From assembly GCF_002770725.1 (NCBI RefSeq), contig NZ_NQVN01000004.1, forward strand, positions 186,001 through 250,000: a stretch of 64,000 nt of DNA, read 5' to 3'. Under the pieces are notes generated by a model. The model searched no databases. It was given only the letters and a program-made list of their open reading frames with translations, and had not been told where the DNA came from. The stretch comes from Pleomorphomonas carboxyditropha (GTDB taxonomy: Bacteria > Pseudomonadota > Alphaproteobacteria > Rhizobiales > Pleomorphomonadaceae). A program made the position numbers and the translations under genes. Positions 57,530-64,000 of the stretch are shown here, one piece after another; position 1 is the stretch's first letter; every line of letters begins with the position of its first letter.

Positions 57530-57756
57530 CAGGCGATTCTCCGGGGTCAAGCTATGCACGGCACCAGGCGTGCCGACGGCCCTCGCCGGCTGGCACGCCG
57601 TGTTCAAGATTGCGCACAAGTACTTGGATAGCACTAGTGCTTTCGTAGCGAGGAGCGCTTTTTTCGCGGCAAACGGGCCGGAGCATAGCTCCCCTGCCGA
57701 TAACGCAAAGCGGCGGGGCAAGGCCCCGCCGCTCGGCTTGCGATCGGATGTTTCCG
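57530..57756. other. Intergenic region upstream of the Rpe-like gene
   Basis: This region contains CACTAGTG and a GTACTT-rich stretch that may be promoter. A hairpin, AGCGGCGGGGC/GCCCCGCCGCT (57709-57733), read on the minus strand is followed by TTTGCGTTAT and likely terminates the gene that ends at 57757. Confidence 0.5.
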
Positions 57757-58302
57757 TCAGGCGACCAGATCGAACAGGTAGCTGGCGCTGCCCGACGAAC
57801 TCGAGGAGCCGTCGGCGCCGTAGGAGGTCTGGCTGTTTTCGGCGAGAGCCTCCTGGAGCTGCTTCAGGATGTCGGCGATCGTGGTGCCGGACGACGAGCT
57901 GTCGTCGGCAGCGTCGGCCGACTGGCCACCCTCGGGAGGCGGTCCGGGAGGCGGACCGCCGGCACCCTGCGGCCCGCCGGCGCCCTGGGCGGCCTTGGAA
58001 AAGGTCTCGTCGAACACCTTGGCGAGTTCGTCGGCCTGGTCGGAGGTCAGCGTGCCGGCGTCGACCTGCTGCTGGATGAGATCGGCGATCTTCTCCTGCA
58101 TCTCGTCGGGCGATGGCGGCTTGCTGCCGGAGGTCGCGTTCGATCGGTTGCCCGACAGCGTCTCGTCGATGCTTTCGAGCGCGGTGGCGAGCGCGGACTG
58201 GTCGCTCGACTGGATGCTGCCGGTGCTGATGTCGGACTGGAGCGTCGACTGCAGCCGGGCGAGCGGCGACTGGTAGGCACTGGCGGAGGAAATCGAGGTC
58301 AT
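57757..58302 (-). CDS. Ser/Gly/Pro-rich conserved hypothetical protein
   Basis: A 181-residue protein without signal peptide. The N-terminus is Ser/Ala/Gln-rich; a helical part, EKIADLIQQQVDAGTLTSDQADELAKVF in blocks (about 70-97), is followed by a low-complexity GAGGPPPGPPPEGG linker, then a helix TIADILKQLQEALAE and a Gly/Ser-rich stretch ending SYLFDLVA. The helical DxGxLTSDQADEL pattern recalls EF-hand-like proteins of rhizobia. The C-terminus resembles type I secretion signals, but no ABC exporter of that type is adjacent. Function unknown. It is divergent from the OmpR-type regulator. Confidence 0.65.
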   Translation of the reverse strand: MTSISSASAYQSPLARLQSTLQSDISTGSIQSSDQSALATALESIDETLSGNRSNATSGSKPPSPDEMQEKIADLIQQQVDAGTLTSDQADELAKVFDETFSKAAQGAGGPQGAGGPPPGPPPEGGQSADAADDSSSSGTTIADILKQLQEALAENSQTSYGADGSSSSSGSASYLFDLVA

Positions 58303-58368
58303 GTTTACCCTCGGGCTAGAGTCTTACGCATTACTTCGACGAGCCAAGCGCCCGGTTCGTTAACGACC

Positions 58369-58396
58369 GGTAACCAATGGGTTGGCGCGGTAACCA
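58369..58396. promoter_or_regulatory. Two GGTAACCA direct repeats, 20 bp apart
   Basis: GGTAACCA occurs at 58369-58376 and 58389-58396, centre to centre 20 bp, in the gap between the Ser/Gly-rich gene and the response-regulator gene. The spacing of two helical turns suits tandem binding by an OmpR-family dimer. Confidence 0.45.
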
Positions 58397-58501
58397 TGCG
58401 TTTCGGCGGTCACAAAAAGAAACATATGGATACAAAATAACTGTCGGGCCCGGCCGCCCGAATGCTAAAGCTCGGCCGTTGAATGAGGATGGCCTTTCTT
58501 C

Positions 58502-59215
58502 ATGCAGAACCACATCCTGCTGGTCGAAGATGACAACGACATCAATACGCTGGTCTCGCGCTACCTGAAGGCCAACGACTGCCGCGTATCTGTGGCGCGC
58601 GACGGCCGCGAAATGGATCGCATCCTGACGACCTCGCGCGTCGACATCGTGCTGCTCGACATCATGCTGCCCGGCGAGGACGGGCTCAGCATCTGCCGGC
58701 GGCTGCGCAACACCTCGACCATCCCCATCATCATCCTGTCGGCGCGCGGCGAGGAGATCGACCGGGTGGTCGGCCTGGAGATCGGCGCCGACGACTACGT
58801 CGCCAAGCCGTTCAGCGCCCGCGAGCTCTTGGCGCGCATCCGGGCCATCCTCCGGCGAAGCAGCCTGCCGGCCGCCAAGGCGACGCGGTCGGAAGCGCGC
58901 CGCCTCAGCTTTGCCGGCTGGGTGATCGACACCCGCGAGCGCAGCCTGACGACGCCGTCCGGCGCCAAGGCGACGCTGACCGGCGCCGAGTTCGACCTGC
59001 TGGTCGCCTTCGCCGAGCGGGCGGGCATCACGCTCAGCCGCGACCAGCTCCTGGAGCTGACCCAGGGCCGGCTCGCCGCGCCCTTCGAGCGGTCGATCGA
59101 CATCCTGGTCAGCCGCCTGCGGCGCAAGCTCTCGCCCGACGACGAGAAGTCGGAATTCATCCGCACCATCCGGTCGGAAGGCTATCTGTTCACCCCGGAA
59201 GTGACGGCCTCATGA
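58502..59215 (+). CDS. OmpR-family response regulator
   Basis: A 237-residue regulator. The receiver (about 4-118) has LLVEDDNDIN, phosphoacceptor Asp in IVLLDIMLPGEDG, Ser in LSARGEE and Lys in VAKPFSARE; the winged-helix domain has RSLTTPSG, LTGAEFDLLVAFAERAG and RSIDILVSRLRRKL. It pairs with the kinase that overlaps its stop codon. It is distinct from chvI. Confidence 0.93.
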   Translation: MQNHILLVEDDNDINTLVSRYLKANDCRVSVARDGREMDRILTTSRVDIVLLDIMLPGEDGLSICRRLRNTSTIPIIILSARGEEIDRVVGLEIGADDYVAKPFSARELLARIRAILRRSSLPAAKATRSEARRLSFAGWVIDTRERSLTTPSGAKATLTGAEFDLLVAFAERAGITLSRDQLLELTQGRLAAPFERSIDILVSRLRRKLSPDDEKSEFIRTIRSEGYLFTPEVTAS

Positions 59216-60525
59216 TCGGCAGGATCCTGCGCCTGGTCTTCGATTCCGTCGCAGGCCAGGTCATCGTCCTGCTGGTGCTGTCGATCGCTGCCATGCACGG
59301 GGTGCTGACCGCCTATTTCTTCCTATCCAACCCGAGCACCATGTTCGCCGCCACGCCGGGCGAGACGGCCGGCGAGATCGGCGCGGCCGCCCATATGCTG
59401 GCCGCCGCCAGCCCGGACGAGCGGCCACGGCTCCTGGAGCTCTTGAAGGGCTCGCTGCCGTCGATCGCCGCTTGCAGCGCCCCGGTGCCGGAGGCGGCCG
59501 ACAAGGTCAGGTTCGGGCCGCTCGCCGCCCGCCTCGGCGACGCCGCCACCGCCCGCAAGGTGTTCGACGGCCGGCCGGGGCCGGGCGACGAATTCGTCGG
59601 GCCGCTCTTCCTGGTGCTGAAGGACGGGACCTGCTACCGGCTCGAGCTGCCCGAAGGCGAGGCGCCGCATTTCTTCGGTCCGGGAACGACCATGCTCGGC
59701 TTCCTGCTGATCACCACGGTGGTGCTGGTGAGCTGGGCGATGGTGGTGATCATCGGCCCGCTCCGGCGGTTCGAAGCCGCCGTCGAGCGCCTGCGCGACA
59801 TGCGCTCGGAAGTATCGGTCCCCGAGATCGGGCCGCGCGAGCTGCGCTCGGCCATTTCCGCCTTCAACCGCATGCGCGCCCGCATCGGCAAGCTGATGGC
59901 CGAGAAGACCGCCATGCTGGCCGCGGTCAGCCACGATCTCCGGACGCCGATCACCCGCCTCAGGCTGCGCGCCGAGTTCATCGACGACGAGACGATCCGC
60001 GAGCCGATGCTGGCGGATCTCGACCATATGGCGGCGCTGGCGCAGGTGGCGCTGGTCCATCTCTCCGGCACCGACAGCCCGGAGCCTTTCGACCAGACCG
60101 ACCTGCCGAGCCTGTTGCAGACCATCGCCGACCAGTTCGCCGATCTCGGCCACGCGGTTTCCTACGAGGGGCCGAGCCGGCTCGCCGCCCGCGTCCGCCA
60201 TCGCGACATCCTCAGGGCGGTGAGCAATCTCGTCGAGAACGCCGTGCGCTACGGCGACAAGGTGGTGGTGTCGCTGAACAAGCTGCCGGGCCGCCGGCTG
60301 GCCATCGCCGTCGCCGACAACGGGCCCGGCATACCGGCCGCCGAACGCGAGCATCTGCTCGAGCCCTTCGTGCGCGGCGACAGCGCCCGCGGTTCGCTGC
60401 CGAACTCCGGCTTCGGCCTCGGCCTCACCATCGCCCGCGACGTCGCCGAGGCGCACGGCGGCTCGATCGTGCTGGCCGACAATCCGCCGCATGGCCTCCT
60501 GGCCACCCTGGAAATCGAGGGATAG
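59212..60525 (+). CDS. EnvZ-like sensor histidine kinase
   Basis: A 437-residue membrane kinase. It has TM1 at about 18-40, a periplasmic domain of about 120 residues, TM2 at about 160-182, HAMP, the H-box AVSHDLRTPITRLRLRAEF, N-box SNLVENAVRYGDKV, G1 VADNGPGIP and G2 SGFGLGLTIARDV. The RLRAEF after the H-box is the EnvZ/OmpR-type signature. It starts inside the regulator stop codon by a 4-nt overlap. The sensed signal is unknown. Confidence 0.93.
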   Translation: MIGRILRLVFDSVAGQVIVLLVLSIAAMHGVLTAYFFLSNPSTMFAATPGETAGEIGAAAHMLAAASPDERPRLLELLKGSLPSIAACSAPVPEAADKVRFGPLAARLGDAATARKVFDGRPGPGDEFVGPLFLVLKDGTCYRLELPEGEAPHFFGPGTTMLGFLLITTVVLVSWAMVVIIGPLRRFEAAVERLRDMRSEVSVPEIGPRELRSAISAFNRMRARIGKLMAEKTAMLAAVSHDLRTPITRLRLRAEFIDDETIREPMLADLDHMAALAQVALVHLSGTDSPEPFDQTDLPSLLQTIADQFADLGHAVSYEGPSRLAARVRHRDILRAVSNLVENAVRYGDKVVVSLNKLPGRRLAIAVADNGPGIPAAEREHLLEPFVRGDSARGSLPNSGFGLGLTIARDVAEAHGGSIVLADNPPHGLLATLEIEG

Positions 60526-60541
60526 CCATCCCCGAAAGAAT

Positions 60542-60569
60542 ACGGCCGGCGTATTTCCCCGCCGGCCGT
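60542..60569. terminator. Stem-loop between the kinase and the DUF4340 gene
   Basis: ACGGCCGGCG pairs with CGCCGGCCGT across 8 bases between the convergent kinase and DUF4340 genes. It has weak T tracts on both sides. Confidence 0.55.
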
Positions 60570-60593
60570 TCATTCCTTCCAAGCCGACCTCCG

Positions 60594-61601
60594 TCAGCCT
60601 TCCTTGGCAAGATTCGCCACGGTCCAGCCGAACATCTCGGTGTGGATGGTGTTGACCTTGAACTCGTAGCCCGCCGCCTTGTCGTTGATCGCCTTGGCGG
60701 CATCGGCCGCCTTGGGATCGACCGCCTCGGCGGCGATGCGGATCCAGCCCTTGCCGGCATCGTCGGCCGCCGGTACCGCCGTGGCGGTCACGGTAAGACC
60801 GTCGGTGGTCTCGTAGCGCAGGCGCGTCGTGTTGCCGATCGACGCCGGCGTTTCCTTGCGCACGTCGGTGAAGTCGAAGCCTTGCAGGAAGGCGGTGACG
60901 CGGTTGGCCTTGCCCTCGTCGGGCGCCTTGCCATCCGGCAACGCCGCCGGCAGCAGCTTGTCGCCCGTTCGCGTGAAGTCGACGGAGGCGCCGGCGGCGT
61001 CGGTCAGGGTCACCTTCGCCAAGGTCGCCGGCTTGATGTCGGTGATACGAGCGTCGAACCAGTCGGCGCGGGCGGTCGGCATGTCGAGCGAGCCGCGCAC
61101 CAGATAGGACTGCGGGTTGCCGTCGAGACGGACATACTGGCCGCCGCGGCTGCCGCCCACCGTATAGTCCTTGGTGCCGGCATAGACGGCGGCGACCGGC
61201 TTGCCCTCCTTGTCGAGCAGCGCCACCTTGGTCGCCGCGCCGTCGTCCGCCGCCGGATCGGCAAGGCCGAGGTCGACATAGCGGTCGGGCTTGTCGGTCT
61301 TGTCCTCGTCGATGGTCAGCGTCGCCAGCGACGACACCAGCTTGCGCACCGTGTCGAGCCGAGCCGGATAGCCCGAGGCATCGACGAAGCGATCGCCGTC
61401 GCGCGTCAGCGTCGTGGTGGTCTTGCCGGCGGTGATGGCCAGGCTTTCGATCGAGGCGGATGTCCTGACGAGGTCGGGCAGCAGCGCCCGGCCACGGTCG
61501 GCGACCGCGCTGTCGGCGGCGGTTCCGCCAGCCACCACCACGGCGGCCGCGACGGCGGCGGCGGTGACGACGGCAAGGCCGATGAGCGATTTCGGCGTCA
61601 T
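60594..61601 (-). CDS. DUF4340 protein
   Basis: A 335-residue envelope protein with a short N-terminal hydrophobic anchor (about 5-27) and a repetitive beta-rich periplasmic body: LTRDGDRFVDASGYPARLDTVRKLVSSLA-like blocks typical of DUF4340, then VALLDKEGKPVAAVYAG. DUF4340 genes usually sit with GldF/GldG-type ABC permease genes, as here, and the three probably form one complex at the membrane. The function of the complex is not established. Confidence 0.88.
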   Translation of the reverse strand: MTPKSLIGLAVVTAAAVAAAVVVAGGTAADSAVADRGRALLPDLVRTSASIESLAITAGKTTTTLTRDGDRFVDASGYPARLDTVRKLVSSLATLTIDEDKTDKPDRYVDLGLADPAADDGAATKVALLDKEGKPVAAVYAGTKDYTVGGSRGGQYVRLDGNPQSYLVRGSLDMPTARADWFDARITDIKPATLAKVTLTDAAGASVDFTRTGDKLLPAALPDGKAPDEGKANRVTAFLQGFDFTDVRKETPASIGNTTRLRYETTDGLTVTATAVPAADDAGKGWIRIAAEAVDPKAADAAKAINDKAAGYEFKVNTIHTEMFGWTVANLAKEG

Positions 61602-61622
61602 GTTTGCAACTCCTCGCGGGGA

Positions 61623-63497
61623 TCAGGCTTTGCGGACCGGCACCGGCCGCCGGGGCCGGCGCAGGGCGAAGACGAGGGCGATAAGCGCCACCGCCGCCGG
61701 CACGACGCCGATGATCAGGATCATGATCCAGTTCTTGAGCCGCGCGACGTCGGCGCGGAGGTTGTACTGCACCTCGCGCAGCTCGGCGCGGGCCGACAGG
61801 AGATCGGACTTGAAGGTCTCGATCGCCTTGGCCTGCTCGGTGGAGACCAGTTCGCCCTCCTTGGCCTCGCCGGTGGAGGAAGCGTCCTTCAGCTTCTTCT
61901 CGGTGTCGGCGATGCGCTGCGTCAGCTCCTGCTGCTTGGCGAGGAAGCGTTCCTCGGCGGCGCGCTCCAGGGCGTCGATGCGGGTGAACGGCCGCCAGGA
62001 GACGGTCCGGCTGCGCAGATCGGCCAGCGCCACGCCGCCGGCCATCTGCTCGACGGCGTTGAGCAGGAAGTCGCCGTTGTTGGCGAAGGCCTGCGCCACC
62101 TCGCGGCCGAGCACGTTCTGCTTCTGCAGCCAGTTGCGGTCGGACAGCATGTCGGCGTCGCCGACCAGGATGACGTTGGGCGCCGAGGCGCTTTCCTTGA
62201 CCGGCGTGCCGTCGGCCGCCGAATCCTTCGGCTTGCCGTCCGGGAAGGCGGTGTGCAGCTTGCCTTCGAGGCGGGCGGCGACCACCGGGCGACCGCCGGC
62301 CTTTTCGATCTTGGAGAGAAGGGCGCGCGGGTCGCCGTAGGGATCGGCCGCCTCGCCGGCCGGCAGAAGGCCGGCGTCGGCGGAGGCGTACATCAGCGGC
62401 TTCAGCGTCGCGTCCTTGCCGGTGGCGGTGAAGGCGCCGGCGGTGGTCATGACCACGGCGTTGAGCTTGGAGGTGACCGCGTCGCCCCGGTCGAAGCCGT
62501 CGTCGTGGATGGCGAACCAGGGATAGTTGGCGACCTCGGCCTGGCGGCCGCCGATGTTGCGGACGGTGCGGATCGCCCAGTCGGGATCGCCGATCGCCTT
62601 CTTGGCATCGAAGCCGACGCCCCAGGCATCGAACATCTTCTGGAAGTCGGTGGCGTTGTTCTCGGCCGGCACGCCGGGTTGCGGCCCGGCCTGCGTCTCG
62701 GCGAAGGGGTCGGCGAACACCAGCGTGGCGCCGCCCGACAGCACCCACTGGTCGAGCGTGTAGAGGGTGCGGTCGCTGAGCTTCTGCGGCTGCACCACCA
62801 GCACGACGCGGGTGTTGTCGGGCAGCTTGTCGATGTCGCCGCCGACCGTCTCGACGCTGTAGGTCTCCTTCAGCATCGCGAGGATCTGGGCCGGCTCCTG
62901 GCCGGTCATCGGGTTGCCGGCCATGCCGAGGCCGTCGAGAAGCGCCACCACCGGCTTCTTCGGCTGGCCCAGCTCGGCGACGAGGCGCGTCAGGTCGTAT
63001 TCCAGGAAGGCCTCGCGGTCGGGCGTGAACACCGGAATGTTGGCCGAGCCGTTGGTCGAGTTGGTGGCGGCGAGACCGAAGTAGATCGGGTCGGAGGTGC
63101 CGTCGAGGCTGATGCGGTTGATGCCGAGGCCGACGGCGCGGTCCTCTTCCTCCGAATAGGGCTGCGGGTCGATCACCTCCAGGGTGATCTTGCCGTGCGA
63201 CAGGCTCTCGTAGGTGTCGAGCATGGCACGGACGCGCGACGCGTAGGCGGACAGCGCCGGCGCCGCCTCGTGCAGGCCGGCGGACATGAACAGGCGCATG
63301 TGGATCGGCTCGTCGAGCTTGTCGAGCATCGCCACCGTGCCGTGCGAGAGCGAATAGAGGCCGCCGTCGGTGAGATCGATGCGGCTCGAACGGAACAGCG
63401 TCGCCGACAGCGAATTGACGGCGAGGTAGAGGATGACCGCCAGGACGGCGCCGACGGCGACGAGACGGGATTTCGGGATCCGGTTGAACTTCGACAT
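61623..63497 (-). CDS. GldG-like ABC-associated protein
   Basis: A 624-residue membrane protein of the GldG family. It has one N-terminal helix (about 14-33), the motif SRIDLTDGGLYSLSHGTVAMLDKL, a large periplasmic domain with VFTPDREAFLEYDLTRLV, VVLVVQPQKLSDRTLYTLDQWV and VLSGGATLVFADPF, a coiled coil (about 530-580) and a C-terminal helix (about 590-612) with a basic end. GldG partners the permease and is needed in gliding systems of Bacteroidetes; in alphaproteobacteria its function is unknown. It is 9 nt from the permease gene. Confidence 0.9.
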   Translation of the reverse strand: MSKFNRIPKSRLVAVGAVLAVILYLAVNSLSATLFRSSRIDLTDGGLYSLSHGTVAMLDKLDEPIHMRLFMSAGLHEAAPALSAYASRVRAMLDTYESLSHGKITLEVIDPQPYSEEEDRAVGLGINRISLDGTSDPIYFGLAATNSTNGSANIPVFTPDREAFLEYDLTRLVAELGQPKKPVVALLDGLGMAGNPMTGQEPAQILAMLKETYSVETVGGDIDKLPDNTRVVLVVQPQKLSDRTLYTLDQWVLSGGATLVFADPFAETQAGPQPGVPAENNATDFQKMFDAWGVGFDAKKAIGDPDWAIRTVRNIGGRQAEVANYPWFAIHDDGFDRGDAVTSKLNAVVMTTAGAFTATGKDATLKPLMYASADAGLLPAGEAADPYGDPRALLSKIEKAGGRPVVAARLEGKLHTAFPDGKPKDSAADGTPVKESASAPNVILVGDADMLSDRNWLQKQNVLGREVAQAFANNGDFLLNAVEQMAGGVALADLRSRTVSWRPFTRIDALERAAEERFLAKQQELTQRIADTEKKLKDASSTGEAKEGELVSTEQAKAIETFKSDLLSARAELREVQYNLRADVARLKNWIMILIIGVVPAAVALIALVFALRRPRRPVPVRKA

Positions 63498-63506
63498 CGC
63501 GGAACC

Positions 63507-64000
63507 TCAGGCGGCTTTCTTGGCGTCGACGACCTGGACGTTGATCCAGAGCGCGAGCACGATGGTCGACACGAAAAGGATGACGGCCGGCGCCTCGAGG
63601 ACGCCGCGCGTCAGCCGGTCGAAGTTGGTGATGAAGGACAGCGACTGCACCAGGTCGACCACGAAGGCCGGCGCCCAGCCGCGCAGCGCCGCCAGCACCA
63701 GGTTGGTGCCGGACATCACCAGCAGGAACGACACGATGGCGGCGAGGATGAAGGCGATCACCTGGTTCTTGGTCATCGCCGAAACGCAGGCGGAAATCGC
63801 CAGGAAGGCGCCGGCCATCAGGAAGGAGCCGATGTAGCTCGCCGCGACGATGCCGTTGTCCGGCGAGCCGAGGTAGAGCGTCACCAGCCAGAAGCTCATG
63901 GTGAGCACCAGCGCCACCGCCGTGAAGGCCCAGCCGGCCAGGAACTTGCCGATCACCACCTCATGGGCGCGCACCGGCAGCGTCATCAGGAGTTCGATGA
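63507..64000 (-). CDS. GldF-like ABC transporter permease (partial)
   Basis: The C-terminal part of an ABC-2-type permease, cut by the window end. The visible frame reads IELLMTLPVRAHEVVIGKF at its start, the usual conserved segment of ABC-2 permeases, then about four transmembrane helices and the tail VLALWINVQVVDAKKAA. The missing part, and probably the ATPase gene, lies beyond 64000 on the minus strand. Confidence 0.88.
   Translation of the reverse strand, partial: IELLMTLPVRAHEVVIGKFLAGWAFTAVALVLTMSFWLVTLYLGSPDNGIVAASYIGSFLMAGAFLAISACVSAMTKNQVIAFILAAIVSFLLVMSGTNLVLAALRGWAPAFVVDLVQSLSFITNFDRLTRGVLEAPAVILFVSTIVLALWINVQVVDAKKAA

Noticed and set aside
59323..62748. Open frame of about 1140 codons across the kinase, DUF4340 and GldG genes
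   Set aside because: It crosses three well-supported genes on both strands and has shadow-type composition.

Overview
The window is about 64 kb of very GC-rich, gene-dense chromosome from an alphaproteobacterium, almost certainly in the order Hyphomicrobiales (Rhizobiales). The main support is the chvI-chvG-hprK-manX-ptsH string (two-component system joined to the incomplete alphaproteobacterial PTS), an EAL protein of TipF architecture, DUF1127 proteins next to a LysR gene, a SbmA/BacA-type ABC exporter, hisZ next to hisG, and palindromic intergenic repeats beginning TAGAGCAT. A methylotroph/Pleomorphomonas-like lineage is possible, but the sequence here cannot settle the genus. Flagellar chemotaxis is indicated by cheY, two cheZ paralogues, a methyl-accepting protein and the TipF-like protein. 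I see no tRNA, rRNA, CRISPR array, transposase or prophage.

Layout. 1-5.5 kb: HugZ-like flavoprotein, then chvI, chvG, hprK, manX, ptsH and a GNAT gene. 5.5-9.7 kb: mutL, a sirtuin, a small P-loop kinase and a HAD hydrolase. 9.7-11 kb: cheY-cheZ. 11.4-16.8 kb: ribF, ileS, lspA and a DUF3035-like lipoprotein. 16.9-20.3 kb: TipF-like EAL protein, HMA metal chaperone, NtrC-like regulator without the GAFTGA loop. 20.5-22.6 kb: secreted protein, GNAT, EamA transporter. 22.6-24.9 kb: heat-shock operon groES-groEL under a CIRCE operator, with a duplicated groEL 3' end behind it. 25-27.4 kb: ABC exporter and DoxX. 27.6-31.2 kb: hisS-hisZ-hisG, each overlapping the next by 4 nt. 31.2-32.0 kb: palindromic repeat and a RelE/HigA-type toxin-antitoxin pair. 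32-35.8 kb: tag, second cheZ, two L,D-transpeptidases and an LprI-like protein. 36.1-39 kb: LysE exporter, LysR regulator and a DUF1127 operon with strong RNA hairpins. 39.2-43 kb: rsmE, gshA, xseA. 43-48 kb: diguanylate cyclase, malate synthase G, Usp. 48-53.4 kb: Pat-like acyl-CoA synthetase/acetyltransferase fusion and an MCP. 53.6-57.5 kb: transaldolase, SorC regulator, NTF2-like, DHFR-like and Rpe-like genes. 57.8-64 kb: Ser/Gly/Pro-rich protein, OmpR/EnvZ-type pair, and a DUF4340/GldG/GldF-type ABC system cut by the window end.

How it works together. Most of the window is core housekeeping in short operons. The regulatory themes are envelope and carbon sensing (ChvIG with HprK-EIIA-HPr, a second OmpR/EnvZ pair), cell-envelope remodelling (two L,D-transpeptidases, LspA, lipoproteins), motility (CheY/CheZ/MCP/TipF) and c-di-GMP. 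The less ordinary items are the repeats that supply stop codons to their neighbours, the duplicated groEL tail, the autoregulated toxin-antitoxin promoter with two adjacent palindromes, the DUF1127 island, the GAFTGA-less NtrC-like regulator and a divergent DHFR-like protein. I found no clear multi-gene system that looks wholly unknown.
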